A stretch of DNA of 64,000 nt, from positions 3,300,501 to 3,364,500 of the forward strand of contig NC_008027.1 of NCBI RefSeq assembly GCF_000026105.1, written 5' to 3'. The position numbers and the translations under genes are program-made. The stretch's first letter is position 1; every line of letters begins with the position of its first letter. Shown in pieces: positions 17,008 to 25,817 of this stretch. This DNA is from Pseudomonas entomophila L48. Its GTDB lineage: Bacteria; Pseudomonadota; Gammaproteobacteria; Pseudomonadales; Pseudomonadaceae. The notes under the pieces were generated by a model. The model was given only the letters and a program-made list of their open reading frames with translations. It was not told the DNA's origin and searched no databases.

Positions 17008-18189
17008 TCAGGTCATTGCTGGATCCGGCTCCAGTCCCATTAGCTCACGGCCGAGGATCTGCGCGCAGACGTCGTAGTCGGTGTAGGCATGGGCACCTGT
17101 CATGTGGGCGTCACGGAACAGTCGCTGCAGTTCGCTGCTGTCGAACCAGGCGCCGCCACCGGCGGCTTCCATCAACCGGTCCACCGCCTGGATGCACAGT
17201 TTCACGGCATACCCCTGGTTGGTGCGCCAGAACGCCAGCTCCGTGCGCGTCGGGTATTGGTGGCGGGCGCTGTAGTCGGCGATCTGCTCCCAGCTTTTTT
17301 CCAGCAAGGCGCGGGCCGCGGCGACCTGGTGGGTGGATTCGGCCAGGCGCATCAACGCCGGCGTGGCGGCGCCGACGGCGGCACCGGTGTAGGCGCGCAC
17401 GCGGTGGCGGGTCTTGTCCTTGAACGCTTCAAGCATCCTCTCGGCGATGCCCAGGCTGACCGTCGAGAAGCCACTGGCGAAGTACGGGCGGTAAGGGTTG
17501 AAGTAGAGGGCGCTGTCCGGGTACAGGCCGAACCCCGCCGACTGGCCTTCCATCATGTCCCGGGCCTTCTGGATGCGATGCTCGGGCACGAAGGCGCGGT
17601 CGACCACCAGGGTGCGGCTGCCACTGGCGCGCATGCCGGCGGCGAACCAGTCGTCGCGGATCTGGTAGTCGCTGCGCGGCAGCACGGCAAAGCAGTAGTC
17701 CTGACCGCCCTGCGGGTTGGCCCGGCGAAAGCCCATGATCGCCCACTCGGCGTGGTCGCAGCCGCTGCTCCAGCCCATCTCGCCGCTGAACAGCACGCCA
17801 CCCTCCACCTCCTCGGTGCGGCCGAACGGGGCGATGCTGCTGCTTGCGGTGGCATCCGGGTCGTCCAGCCAGAGCTCGTCCTGCAACCTGGCCGAAAACA
17901 TCGCCAGCTGGTGGCTGTGGGTGCACAGCAGGCTCATGGCCCAGGCCGTGCTAGCGCAGGCGCCAGCCAGGGCGCCGATGCATTCGGCGAACTGCGGCAG
18001 GCTGATTTCCAGGCCGCCGTAGTGCCAGGGCTGAAAGGCCCTGTGCAGGCCGATGCCCTTGAGCAGGGCGATGTTTTCGGCGGGCACGCTGCGCTCGCGC
18101 TCGGCCTGGTCGGCGCGGGCGGCGATGGCGGGCAACAGGGGCTTGAGGTCTTCAAGCAGGGCGTTTGGCTTTTTCATGATCTGGCTCAT
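17008..18189 (-). CDS. 4-hydroxyphenylacetate 3-hydroxylase, oxygenase component (C2 type)
   Basis: A 393-residue protein with the acyl-CoA dehydrogenase/HsaA fold of reduced-flavin-dependent monooxygenases. Seen are an N-terminal helical domain (ARADQAERERSVPAENIALLKGIGLHRAFQPWHYGG), a central barrel with GGVLFSGEMGWSSGCDHAEW, and a C-terminal helical bundle. It would use FMNH2 from C1 to convert 4HPA to 3,4-dihydroxyphenylacetate, feeding HpaD. The start at 18189 follows AACAATAACA; a longer frame upstream has no support. This is the C1/C2 system rather than the HpaB/HpaC pair of enterobacteria. Confidence 0.87.
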   Translation of the reverse strand: MSQIMKKPNALLEDLKPLLPAIAARADQAERERSVPAENIALLKGIGLHRAFQPWHYGGLEISLPQFAECIGALAGACASTAWAMSLLCTHSHQLAMFSARLQDELWLDDPDATASSSIAPFGRTEEVEGGVLFSGEMGWSSGCDHAEWAIMGFRRANPQGGQDYCFAVLPRSDYQIRDDWFAAGMRASGSRTLVVDRAFVPEHRIQKARDMMEGQSAGFGLYPDSALYFNPYRPYFASGFSTVSLGIAERMLEAFKDKTRHRVRAYTGAAVGAATPALMRLAESTHQVAAARALLEKSWEQIADYSARHQYPTRTELAFWRTNQGYAVKLCIQAVDRLMEAAGGGAWFDSSELQRLFRDAHMTGAHAYTDYDVCAQILGRELMGLEPDPAMT

Positions 18190-18523
18190 TGTTATTGGAC
18201 CGTGGCGAGCGTGGCCATCAAGTGGCGGCCCGCTGATGAATGCCGGGTCAGTATGGGAGCCGCGCCGGGGGTGGAAAATGCAACTTCCGCACCTCGAATT
18301 GCATTTTTCGTGGGTTATTTCGCGCTGGCAGGCTGGGTCATGGGGCTGGCATGGGCAGACAAGATCGTGAGGGCTCGAGCGCATTAAGCTCAGGCAAAAG
18401 ACCTGAGATCGCCCCCCCCTGTAGGAGCCAGCTTGCTGGCGAACCTTGCCACGACCGTGTCAAGCCTTGGTTCGCCAGCAAGCTGGCTCCTACAGGGGGA
18501 CAATCATTGCCCGGAGCCGAAGC
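18190..18523. promoter_or_regulatory. Divergent promoter region between C2 oxygenase and aldehyde dehydrogenase genes
   Basis: This 334-base gap must hold promoters for both divergent units. It contains an inverted repeat AAAATGCAA (18275-18283) and TTGCATTTT (18299-18307) with a 15-base spacer, the most AT-rich point of the gap and a candidate regulator site. A palindromic repeat (18420-18493) lies nearer the dehydrogenase gene. No open frame here is convincing. Confidence 0.5.
18420..18493. repeat. Palindromic intergenic repeat (TGTAGGAGCCAGCTTGCTGGC type)
   Basis: Arms TGTAGGAGCCAGCTTGCTGG and its complement CCAGCAAGCTGGCTCCTACA, the second repeat subfamily in this window. Other copies are at 24679-24748, 33975-34045 and 61783-61871. 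Confidence 0.85.
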
Positions 18524-20011
18524 ATGAGCGACATCCCCCTCCTTTCCAGCGTCACCGCGTTCCTTGCCCGCGACCATGGCCTGTACATCCATGGTCAGGC
18601 CGTCCCAAGCCAATCCGCCGCCCGCATCAGCGTGGTGAACCCCGCTAACGGCGAGCCCATCACCCAGGTCACCGATGCCAACCAGGCTGATGTCGAGCAG
18701 GCCGTCGCCTCCGGCCGCCAGGGCTTCCTGACCTGGTCACGCACCAGTCCTGCCGCCCGCGCTGCGGTGCTGTTCCGGCTAGCGGACCTGCTGGAAGCCC
18801 ACCGCGAGGAACTGGCCCAGCTGGAAACCCTGCAATCGGGCAAACTGATCGGCATCGCCCGCGCCTTCGAGGTGGACCAGGCCGCGCACTTCCTGCGCTA
18901 CTACGCCGGCTGGGCGACCAAGATCAGCGGCCAGACCCTCACCCCGTCGCTGCCCTCCTTCGCCGGCGAGCGCTACAGCGCCTTCACCCTGCGCGAGCCG
19001 GTGGGCGTGGTGGTGGGCATCGTGCCGTGGAACTTCGCGACGATGATCGCCATCTGGAAACTGGCCTCGGCGCTGACCACCGGGTGCAGCATCGTGCTCA
19101 AGCCCAGCGAGTTCACCCCGCTGACCCTGCTGCGTATCGCCGAGCTGGCCAGCGCGGCCGGGCTGCCACCTGGCGTGCTCAATGTGCTGACCGGCGGCGG
19201 CCTGGTGGGCAAGGCGCTGGTCGAACACCCAGGTACCGACAAGGTGTCGTTCACCGGCTCCGTACCCACCGGCATCGCCGTCGGCCAGGCTGCCATGGGC
19301 GCCAAGCTGACCCGCGCCACCCTGGAGCTGGGCGGCAAGAACTCGGTGGCGTTCCTGCCCGACGTGGGCATCGACAAGGCGGTGGACGGCATCATCGAAG
19401 CCGGTTTCCTGCATTCGGGGCAGATCTGCGCCGCCGGCGAGCGGTTCTTCGTCCACCGCTCGCGGATCGAACCGCTGCTCGACGCCCTGGCGCTACGCCT
19501 GGCGCAGCTCAAGACCGGCTCGCCACTGGACGAAACCACCCAGTTCGGCCCTGTGGCCAACAAGCCGCACCAGCAGAAGCTCGCCGAGCTGTTCGCCCTC
19601 GCCCGCGCCGAGGGCAGTCAGATCGTCCATGGCGGGCGCATCGGCGAAGGCCCAGGCTGCTTCGTCGAACCCACGGTAATCCTCGCCAATTCGGCCCAGG
19701 ACAGCTTGCTCAACCAGGAAACCTTCGGCCCGGTGGCGACCTTCCTGCCCTATGACGACGAAGACGAGCTGCTGCAATTGATGAACGCCACCCCCTACGG
19801 CCTGTCCGCCAGCCTGTGGAGCAACGACCTGGGCAAGGTCATGCGCCTGATCCCGGAGGTCCAGGCCGGCACCCTGTGGGTGAACATGCACACCCTGCTC
19901 GACCCCGCCGTGCCGTTCGGCGGCATCAAGGCCTCCGGCATCGGCCGCGAATTCGGCTCGGCCTTCATCGATGACTTCACCGAGCTCAAGTCGGTGATGA
20001 TCCGCTACTGA
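18524..20011 (+). CDS. Phenylacetaldehyde/4-hydroxyphenylacetaldehyde dehydrogenase (FeaB/PadA-like)
   Basis: A 495-residue NAD-dependent aldehyde dehydrogenase. Asn170 (IVPWNF), Glu268 (LELGGKN) and the nucleophile Cys302 (GQICAAGERFF) are in place, with cofactor loop FTGSVPTG at 243-250. It resembles FeaB and styrene-pathway phenylacetaldehyde dehydrogenases, which turn arylacetaldehydes into arylacetic acids. Here the product would be 4HPA or 3,4-dihydroxyphenylacetate. Start 18524 is chosen because CCGGAG lies upstream and the frame before it runs into a repeat. The LuxR-type gene follows after 2 bases. Confidence 0.87.
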   Translation: MSDIPLLSSVTAFLARDHGLYIHGQAVPSQSAARISVVNPANGEPITQVTDANQADVEQAVASGRQGFLTWSRTSPAARAAVLFRLADLLEAHREELAQLETLQSGKLIGIARAFEVDQAAHFLRYYAGWATKISGQTLTPSLPSFAGERYSAFTLREPVGVVVGIVPWNFATMIAIWKLASALTTGCSIVLKPSEFTPLTLLRIAELASAAGLPPGVLNVLTGGGLVGKALVEHPGTDKVSFTGSVPTGIAVGQAAMGAKLTRATLELGGKNSVAFLPDVGIDKAVDGIIEAGFLHSGQICAAGERFFVHRSRIEPLLDALALRLAQLKTGSPLDETTQFGPVANKPHQQKLAELFALARAEGSQIVHGGRIGEGPGCFVEPTVILANSAQDSLLNQETFGPVATFLPYDDEDELLQLMNATPYGLSASLWSNDLGKVMRLIPEVQAGTLWVNMHTLLDPAVPFGGIKASGIGREFGSAFIDDFTELKSVMIRY

Positions 20012-20013
20012 CC

Positions 20014-20673
20014 ATGGCCAACGCCCTGGACGAGCTGGGACGCTACTGCCTGCAGGCGTTCAGCCAGCAGGTGCCAGCGTCCCTGGCGGCGTTCTACCGC
20101 ATCGACGCCGGGCAGCAGGCCTGCGACTTCCTGTTGCAGGACCTGCAGGCGCCCATGCACGCGCGCTATCTGGAACGCTATCGGGCCTTCGACCCGCTGC
20201 AGCCGGGGCATTGCCTGGCCATCGGCGGGCCGGTGGTGTCGCTGCGCCAGGGCCTGGCCCATCTACCGCAAGACCAGGGCCGCACCTATCGCCAGTTCCT
20301 GGCGCAGCATCAGGTGGTGGATGTGGTGGAGATCATCGCCCAGGTGCGCGGCCAACCCCGCGCGGGCATTTCCCTGCTGCGCTGCGCCAGCCTGGGCGAG
20401 TTCCGTGACGCCGAGCTGCAACGGCTGCTGCCGTTGCATGGGTTGATGCAACTGGCGCTGGCCAGCCAGCCGCTAGCACAGAACGCCGTACCCATCGCGC
20501 TCACCCCACGGGAGCGACAGATTGCCGAACTGTTGCGCCAGGGCGCCAGCAACAAGCTGATCGCCCGGGCACTGGAGGTTGGCCTGCCAACGGTGAAGAC
20601 CCACCTGATCAACCTGTTCCGCAAGCTGGGGGTGAGCAACCGCACCGAGCTTGTGGCCAGCCTGTTCCTGTGA
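20014..20673 (+). CDS. LuxR-family regulator, MoaR-like (monoamine regulon)
   Basis: A 219-residue protein. The N-terminal sensing part (about 1-140) is followed by a LuxR/GerE helix-turn-helix at about 160-215 (LTPRERQIAELLRQGASNKLIARALEVGLPTVKTHLINLFRKLGVSNRTEL). It lies directly before a MoaF gene, as in the Klebsiella monoamine regulon, where MoaR is the positive regulator for tyramine oxidase and related genes. It is coupled to the aldehyde dehydrogenase gene, so it may control its own operon. No receiver domain is present. Confidence 0.8.
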   Translation: MANALDELGRYCLQAFSQQVPASLAAFYRIDAGQQACDFLLQDLQAPMHARYLERYRAFDPLQPGHCLAIGGPVVSLRQGLAHLPQDQGRTYRQFLAQHQVVDVVEIIAQVRGQPRAGISLLRCASLGEFRDAELQRLLPLHGLMQLALASQPLAQNAVPIALTPRERQIAELLRQGASNKLIARALEVGLPTVKTHLINLFRKLGVSNRTELVASLFL

Positions 20674-20749
20674 CTCAACCTTCCGGTTGATACCAGGCCT
20701 TCCCGTGGCACTGCACCCTGTGGCCAAGCCAACCACAGGAGTCACCCCC

Positions 20750-21568
20750 ATGAGCAAACCCGCCGACTGGATCACCGTGGGCGCCCTCGCCGAGGGCTTC
20801 GCCCCGCAAGCGTTCATCCTGCCGCAACGGGCCGACCTTGCCAGGCGCACGCTCACCCTCCACTTCGCCAATGGCTGGGTCATCCAGCACCGCTTCGATG
20901 CCGACCGACTGCACTGGCACGCCGCCGACGGCCACAGCACCGGCAGTGCCAGCTACCGCGCCACGTCAGTGCGCGATGGGCTGTACCTGGTCGATTTCAT
21001 CAAGCAGGAAGGCGGCCAGCCCTGGTCGATCTCGCTGGTGCTCGATACCTTCAGCCGGTCTTTCACCGCCGTGCTCGGCCGCTTGCCCAATCAGGCTCAG
21101 ACTGAACGCGGCCTGTACACCCGCGCCCTGGCCGGCGAACCCTTGACCGGCGTCGAGGCGACCTTCCTCCACGGCACCCTCGACCGCCCCTGGCAGGACG
21201 GCGCCTGCCCCCACGCGCCGACCACCGAGCTGGTGGGGCTGCGCAACCACTACCGCTACAGCCCGACCGAAGAGTACGAGCACCTCTACCTGAATGCCGG
21301 CTACTACAGCTGGCAGTGCCTCAAGGGGGTCGAGCAAGGTCTTTGCGACACCGACCGCGCCTACTACTACAAGATCGCCGAGCAGCTGTACCTGTTCGTC
21401 TGGTGCGAGAAGATCGTGCCGACCTTGGGCCTGGTGATGATCGACCTGCAGCAACACCGCAGCGACGGCAAGATCTTCGGCTATGCCGGTGGCAGCTTCG
21501 ATGCCCTGGCCAACTTCCCGGTGTCCTCGTACTGCCGGGTGGTCAACCGCACGGAGTACCCGCAGTGA
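20750..21568 (+). CDS. moaF: MoaF family protein
   Basis: A 272-residue protein of the MoaF family (despite the name, not a proven molybdopterin enzyme). It shows two beta-rich halves: an N-terminal lipocalin-like part (RTLTLHFANGWVIQHRFDADRLHW, YLVDFIKQEG) and a C-terminal part with YSPTEEYEHLYLNAGYYSWQCLKG and YLFVWCEKIVPTLGLVMIDL. Klebsiella moaF is in the tyramine-induced moaEF operon; its activity is unknown. AGGAG lies 9 bases before the ATG. The stop overlaps the GTG start of the next gene. Confidence 0.82.
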   Translation: MSKPADWITVGALAEGFAPQAFILPQRADLARRTLTLHFANGWVIQHRFDADRLHWHAADGHSTGSASYRATSVRDGLYLVDFIKQEGGQPWSISLVLDTFSRSFTAVLGRLPNQAQTERGLYTRALAGEPLTGVEATFLHGTLDRPWQDGACPHAPTTELVGLRNHYRYSPTEEYEHLYLNAGYYSWQCLKGVEQGLCDTDRAYYYKIAEQLYLFVWCEKIVPTLGLVMIDLQQHRSDGKIFGYAGGSFDALANFPVSSYCRVVNRTEYPQ

Positions 21569-22356
21569 GCCGCCGCGTGCTGGTCACCGGTGCCGGCAGC
21601 GGCATCGGCGCGGCCTGTGCCCTGCGCCTGGCGCGCCAGGGCTGGCAGGTGGCGCTGGTGGGGCGGCGCCAAGCGGCGCTCGAACGGGTCGCCGAGGCAA
21701 CGGGCGGCCTGGTGCTGGCGGGCGATGCGGCAGACAGCGCCACCTGGGGCGGCTTCATCGAGCAGGTCGAGGCGCGCTTCGGCGGCCTCGACGCCGTCAT
21801 TGCCTGTGCCGGCGGCCACGGCCTCGGGCGTGCGGGCGATACCAGCGACGACGCCTGGCATGACGCGCTGCGCGGCAACCTCGACAGTGCCTTCCACACT
21901 GCCCGCGCCTGCCTGCCGTTGCTTTTGGCCAGCCGAGGCAGCCTGGTGCTGCTCGGTTCGATCGCCTCGTTGGCGGCCGGGCCCGAGGTGTGCGGCTATA
22001 CCACCGCCAAGCATGCCCTGGTCGGCCTGATGCGCTCCCTGGCTCGTGACTATGGCCCTTCCGGCGTGCGGGTCAACTGCGTGTGCCCGGGCTGGGTGCG
22101 CACCCCGATGGCAGACGCGGAAATGCAGGCGTTGATGGACCATTACGGTGAGGACCTGGAGGCCGCCTACCAACGCGTCACTCGCGATGTGCCGCTGCGC
22201 CGCCCGGCAGACAGTGACGAGATCGCCGCCTTGTGCCAGTTCCTGGTCAGCGCCGAGGCGAGCATCGTGACTGGCGCGGTGATCACCGCCGACGGCGGCT
22301 CGACCGTGGTCGATGTGCCGACCTTGGCCTACACCCGCCTGGAGCACCAGCCATGA
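21565..22356 (+). CDS. SDR-family oxidoreductase (MoaE-like)
   Basis: A 263-residue short-chain dehydrogenase/reductase. Nucleotide site TGAGSGIGAA near the N-terminus, NAG equivalent ACAGGHG, serine in LLGSIAS and catalytic Y-x3-K in GYTTAKHAL. The GTG start at 21565 overlaps the moaF stop, with GGAG 9 bases upstream. In Klebsiella the gene beside moaF (moaE) is also an SDR. It may act on an aromatic alcohol or aldehyde side-product of amine breakdown. The substrate is unknown. Confidence 0.82.
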   Translation: MSRRVLVTGAGSGIGAACALRLARQGWQVALVGRRQAALERVAEATGGLVLAGDAADSATWGGFIEQVEARFGGLDAVIACAGGHGLGRAGDTSDDAWHDALRGNLDSAFHTARACLPLLLASRGSLVLLGSIASLAAGPEVCGYTTAKHALVGLMRSLARDYGPSGVRVNCVCPGWVRTPMADAEMQALMDHYGEDLEAAYQRVTRDVPLRRPADSDEIAALCQFLVSAEASIVTGAVITADGGSTVVDVPTLAYTRLEHQP

Positions 22357-23117
22357 GCGCGCGCTACGATTTCGCCGGGCGCACGGTGCTGGTCACCGGG
22401 GCGGCCGGGGGCATCGGCCGGGCCATTGTCGAGGGCTTTGCCGGCAATGGCGCGCGGGTGCTGGCCGTCGATGTCGAGCCTGTGGCGTTGGCCTCATTGG
22501 TCGAGGCGCAACGTGCCCAGGGCCGCGATGTGCAGGCCCTGGTGCTCGACCTGGCCGACGCCCAGGCCATTGGCGCGCTGTTCGACGGCTTGCCGCGCCT
22601 GGACGTACTGGTACACAACGCCGCGTACTTTCCGCTCACACCGTTTGCCGACATCACGCCGGCGCTGTTGCAGCGCACCCTGGCCGTGAACCTAGGTGCG
22701 CTGTTCTGGCTCACCCAGGGCGCCTTGCCGCTGTTTCGCAAACAAAGAAGAGGCTGCGTGCTGGCGACCTCGTCGGTGACCGGACCACGGGTGGCCTACC
22801 CGGGCCTGAGCCATTACGCCGCGTCCAAGGCCGGCGTCAACGGTTTCATTCGCAATGCCGCGCTGGAGCTGGCGCCGTTGAATGTGCGGGTCAACGGGGT
22901 CGAGCCGGGGATGGTGCGCACGCCGGCCATGGGCAACCTCGGCGACGCCGCGCTGAATGCGCGGATTGCCGCAGGGGTGCCGCTGGGGCGCCTTGGCGAA
23001 CCGGCCGATATCGCCGCGGCGATGTTGTTCCTGGCGTCCGATGCGGCCGGCTATATCACCGGCCAGACCTTGATCGTCGACGGTGGCGCCACCTTGCCGG
23101 AAACCCCCGCCCAATGA
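22353..23117 (+). CDS. SDR-family oxidoreductase (second of the pair)
   Basis: A 254-residue short-chain dehydrogenase. Cofactor motif VTGAAGGIGRA at about 14-24, D-x-D acidic NAD-type stretch AVDVEP, NAA motif VHNAAYFP, catalytic serine TSSVTGP and Y-x3-K in HYAASKAGV. It starts within the stop of the previous SDR (ATGA), so the two are coupled. The two SDRs are only distantly alike, so they probably act on different substrates or sequential steps. A palindromic repeat follows at once. Confidence 0.83.
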   Translation: MSARYDFAGRTVLVTGAAGGIGRAIVEGFAGNGARVLAVDVEPVALASLVEAQRAQGRDVQALVLDLADAQAIGALFDGLPRLDVLVHNAAYFPLTPFADITPALLQRTLAVNLGALFWLTQGALPLFRKQRRGCVLATSSVTGPRVAYPGLSHYAASKAGVNGFIRNAALELAPLNVRVNGVEPGMVRTPAMGNLGDAALNARIAAGVPLGRLGEPADIAAAMLFLASDAAGYITGQTLIVDGGATLPETPAQ

Positions 23118-23123
23118 GGCCGT

Positions 23124-23208
23124 TGTAGGAGCGGGTTTACCCGCGATGCAGGCACCTAGCTGCAGGGCACCGGCTTCGCCGGTGTTCGCGGGTAAACCCG
23201 CTCCTACA
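23124..23208. repeat. Palindromic intergenic repeat (TGTAGGAGCGGGTTTACCCGC type)
   Basis: Arms TGTAGGAGCGGGTTTACCCG and CGGGTAAACCCGCTCCTACA. It separates the SDR pair from the porin-like gene. Confidence 0.85.
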
Positions 23209-23365
23209 GGCGCAGCCACCGCAATGGCGGCCAGGTGCAAGCGCGCTGGCAGCCACGGGCAAGACCCGCCCCACCGTTCCACGCGCTAATGCCCCGTCGC
23301 CCTGCGACACCTGCCTCCACAACAACGCGGCCCCAAGACCGCACATAACGAACGAGGAACGATCC

Positions 23366-24673
23366 ATGCGTCTCACCCCACGCCGTACCGCCCTGGCCCT
23401 GGCCTTGCTGGTCACGGGCCAGGCCACTTCGGCCCACGAGCTGTACGCCGACGACGACACCCACCTGAACGCCGACCTGCTTGCGGTCTGGGGCATGTTC
23501 AACAGCCGCCACAACTATGACGGCACGCCTGGTGGCTCGACCTGGCGCGAAGGCTTCATCAAGTACGGCCTGAGCGGAGACCAGGGCCTGGCCGGCAACG
23601 GCAGCCTTTACGGTGCGCTGAACTGGGTAAGCTCCGGCGCCTGGGGCGACGGCGATGCCGGGGGCAACCAGGATGGCTCCGAACGCACCACCAAGATCGA
23701 GGACGCCTACCTGGGTTGGCGCTCCGGCGCTCTGTTCCCGTTGCTGGGCCAGGATGGCGTGGACATTTCCGGTGGCCGCCAGGTGATTCGTCTGGGCAGC
23801 GGTTTCCTGATCAACGACGACGGCCCCAACCTCGGCAAAGGCCCGGCCGAGGGCCATCTCAACCGCGGCGGTGGCTTCTACCTTGGCGCCCGGCATGCCT
23901 TCGACCGCACGGCGGTGCTGCGCCTGGGCGGCAAGGAGGGTTTGCACGGCAGCGTGCTCTGGCTTAAATCCGACAACCGCGCCCAGGCCGAAACCGAACT
24001 GGCCGCCGGCACCCTGGACTACACCCACGCGCTGGGCACCCTGGGCCTGACCTATATCCACGGCATCGATGTCGCCGACCAGTGGGCCAGCGATTTCCAG
24101 AAGGCCCGCGAAGGCATGGATGTATACAGCCTGCGCGGTGAGGGCAACGCCGGCTTGGCCAATACCCGCCTGGCCTTCGAATACGCCTGGCAGGACACGC
24201 GTGGCGGCCGGGAAACAGCCTGGTACGCCGAGGCCGGCTACACCTTCGCCGAGGCGCCATGGGCGCCGCAGCTGACCTACCGCTACACCCGCTACTCAGC
24301 AGGTTGGGACCTGCTGTTCACCGGCCTGTCCGGCGGCTACGGCACCTGGATCCAGGGTGAGGTGGCGGGCAACTATGCCGGGCCGTTCAACACCAACAGC
24401 GGCATCCACCATGTCGGCTTGAAGGCCACGCCACGGGACGACGTCACCGTGGGTGCGCTGTTCTTCGACTTCAATACCGTGCGTACCCGCGACACCCTCA
24501 ACCTCGATGCGCAGGAACTGGACCTGTATGTGGAATGGGCGGTGAACGAGCACCTGATCGTCACCCCGCTGCTGGGGCTGTTCAAGCCGCGCAAGGATCA
24601 GAGCAATGGCGGGAACCAGGTGGGGAGTGGGACCAATGTGTACAGCCAGTTGACGGTGGCGGTGCCGTTCTGA
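23366..24673 (+). CDS. Outer-membrane beta-barrel (porin-like) protein
   Basis: A 435-residue protein with a clear Sec signal peptide (TALALALLVTGQATSAHE, cleavage near residue 24) and a C-terminal Phe (LTVAVPF) typical of outer-membrane barrels. Amphipathic strands run throughout. The middle part (DVSGGRQVIRLGSGFLI, EYAWQDTRGG region) recalls the alginate-export/porin families. Placed after the MoaF/SDR operon, it may admit an aromatic amine or acid. No specific porin name is justified. CGAGGAACG precedes the ATG. Confidence 0.75.
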   Translation: MRLTPRRTALALALLVTGQATSAHELYADDDTHLNADLLAVWGMFNSRHNYDGTPGGSTWREGFIKYGLSGDQGLAGNGSLYGALNWVSSGAWGDGDAGGNQDGSERTTKIEDAYLGWRSGALFPLLGQDGVDISGGRQVIRLGSGFLINDDGPNLGKGPAEGHLNRGGGFYLGARHAFDRTAVLRLGGKEGLHGSVLWLKSDNRAQAETELAAGTLDYTHALGTLGLTYIHGIDVADQWASDFQKAREGMDVYSLRGEGNAGLANTRLAFEYAWQDTRGGRETAWYAEAGYTFAEAPWAPQLTYRYTRYSAGWDLLFTGLSGGYGTWIQGEVAGNYAGPFNTNSGIHHVGLKATPRDDVTVGALFFDFNTVRTRDTLNLDAQELDLYVEWAVNEHLIVTPLLGLFKPRKDQSNGGNQVGSGTNVYSQLTVAVPF

Positions 24674-24678
24674 GCAGC

Positions 24679-24748
24679 GGTTCGCCAGCAAGCTGGCTCC
24701 TACAAGTTCACCGCGCACTACTTGTAGGAGCCAGCTTGCTGGCGAACC
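24679..24748. repeat. Palindromic intergenic repeat (AGCCAGCTTGCTGG type)
   Basis: Arms GGTTCGCCAGCAAGCTGG and CCAGCTTGCTGGCGAACC, centred on CTCCTACAAGT...ACTTGTAGGAG. It lies between the convergent porin-like and DyP peroxidase genes. Confidence 0.85.
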
Positions 24749-24756
24749 GCCCGCAA

Positions 24757-25635
24757 CTAGCCCAGCAACAGACGCAGGTCAGCGCCGGCTTCGTTCAACG
24801 GCGGGCACCAATAGTAGCCACCGCTCAGCGGCCGGCTGAAGCGGTACAAACCATCGATCACGCCATCTTCCAGCCCGCTCATGCGGCGCAGTTGCACCTC
24901 GAAGGCATCGAACGAATACCCCAGCGCCACAAACGCCAGACCCGCGCCGCGCTCGTCGGCCCAGGCCACCGAACGACGCACGATGAACGCCTCGGGCTCG
25001 AAGCTCTCCTGGGCGGTGCGCTTGACGTGGGCCGACTCGGGCGCGTCGTCAAGCTCTTCGTTATCGCTCAGGCGGCGGCCGATGATGTTGTCCTGCTCGC
25101 CCTGGGGCAGCGACTTGAAGTAGTTCAGGTCGTGCTTCCACAGCTGGAAGGCGGCATAGCTCGAGCCCGCCAGGCCCGGCACATCGCCCGGCACGATGGC
25201 GGCGGCGACGGCGTCTTCATCCACCGGGTTCTCGGTGCCGTCTTCGTAGCCGGTCAGGTCATGGCCACCGCGGTGCAGGAAGCCATCGACGCTGTCCACC
25301 AGGCGCAGGGCCGGTGCCAGGGCCTGTTGCAGCGCCTGGGCGCGCAGGAACAGCTCGCCACGCTCCTCGCCGCGCAGCCACAGCCACAGGGCGTGCTGGG
25401 TGGCCGGGTTCTCCACCACCGCGTCCAGTTGCGGGAAGCTGCGCAGGCCAGGTACTTCGCGGCCCAGGGCCTTGGCCAGCGGCGCGCCGACGGCGAGGAT
25501 CAGGTTGTTGCCATCGACCTGCGGCAGCAGTTGGTCCAGGACGGCGGGCAAGGCCTCGACCGCGTCGAGGGCGAAGAACAGGTGGCGGGCATGGGCCGGC
25601 ACCGGTGTGGCAAGCAGACCTGGCTGGAACGGCAT
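24757..25635 (-). CDS. DyP-type (dye-decolourising) heme peroxidase
   Basis: A 292-residue heme peroxidase. The family motif GXXDG appears as GYEDGTENP near residue 150, with the distal Asp and following residues. The C-terminal half contains QLWKHDLNYFKSLPQGEQDNIIGRRLSDNEEL and GLAFVALGYSFDAFEVQLRRM. It most resembles the YfeX-like B-type group. No Tat or Sec signal is seen, so it is cytosolic. It would reduce H2O2 while oxidising dyes or phenolics. It stands alone and diverges from the BASS transporter. Confidence 0.88.
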   Translation of the reverse strand: MPFQPGLLATPVPAHARHLFFALDAVEALPAVLDQLLPQVDGNNLILAVGAPLAKALGREVPGLRSFPQLDAVVENPATQHALWLWLRGEERGELFLRAQALQQALAPALRLVDSVDGFLHRGGHDLTGYEDGTENPVDEDAVAAAIVPGDVPGLAGSSYAAFQLWKHDLNYFKSLPQGEQDNIIGRRLSDNEELDDAPESAHVKRTAQESFEPEAFIVRRSVAWADERGAGLAFVALGYSFDAFEVQLRRMSGLEDGVIDGLYRFSRPLSGGYYWCPPLNEAGADLRLLLG

Positions 25636-25817
25636 GACAGGCTAATCCTCGGCAAAAGCGGGAATGCTACTGCGCCAGGCGCGGCATCGCAACGCGACCC
25701 AGGGCCGCTGTGCCGGGCCAGTTTAGTAACAAACGGTTACCAAGAAAGGTGTATTGCAATTAGCTATCGTTCCAACGCCACCTAGACTCCCGGGATCCTT
25801 CGCCCGAGAGACCGCCC

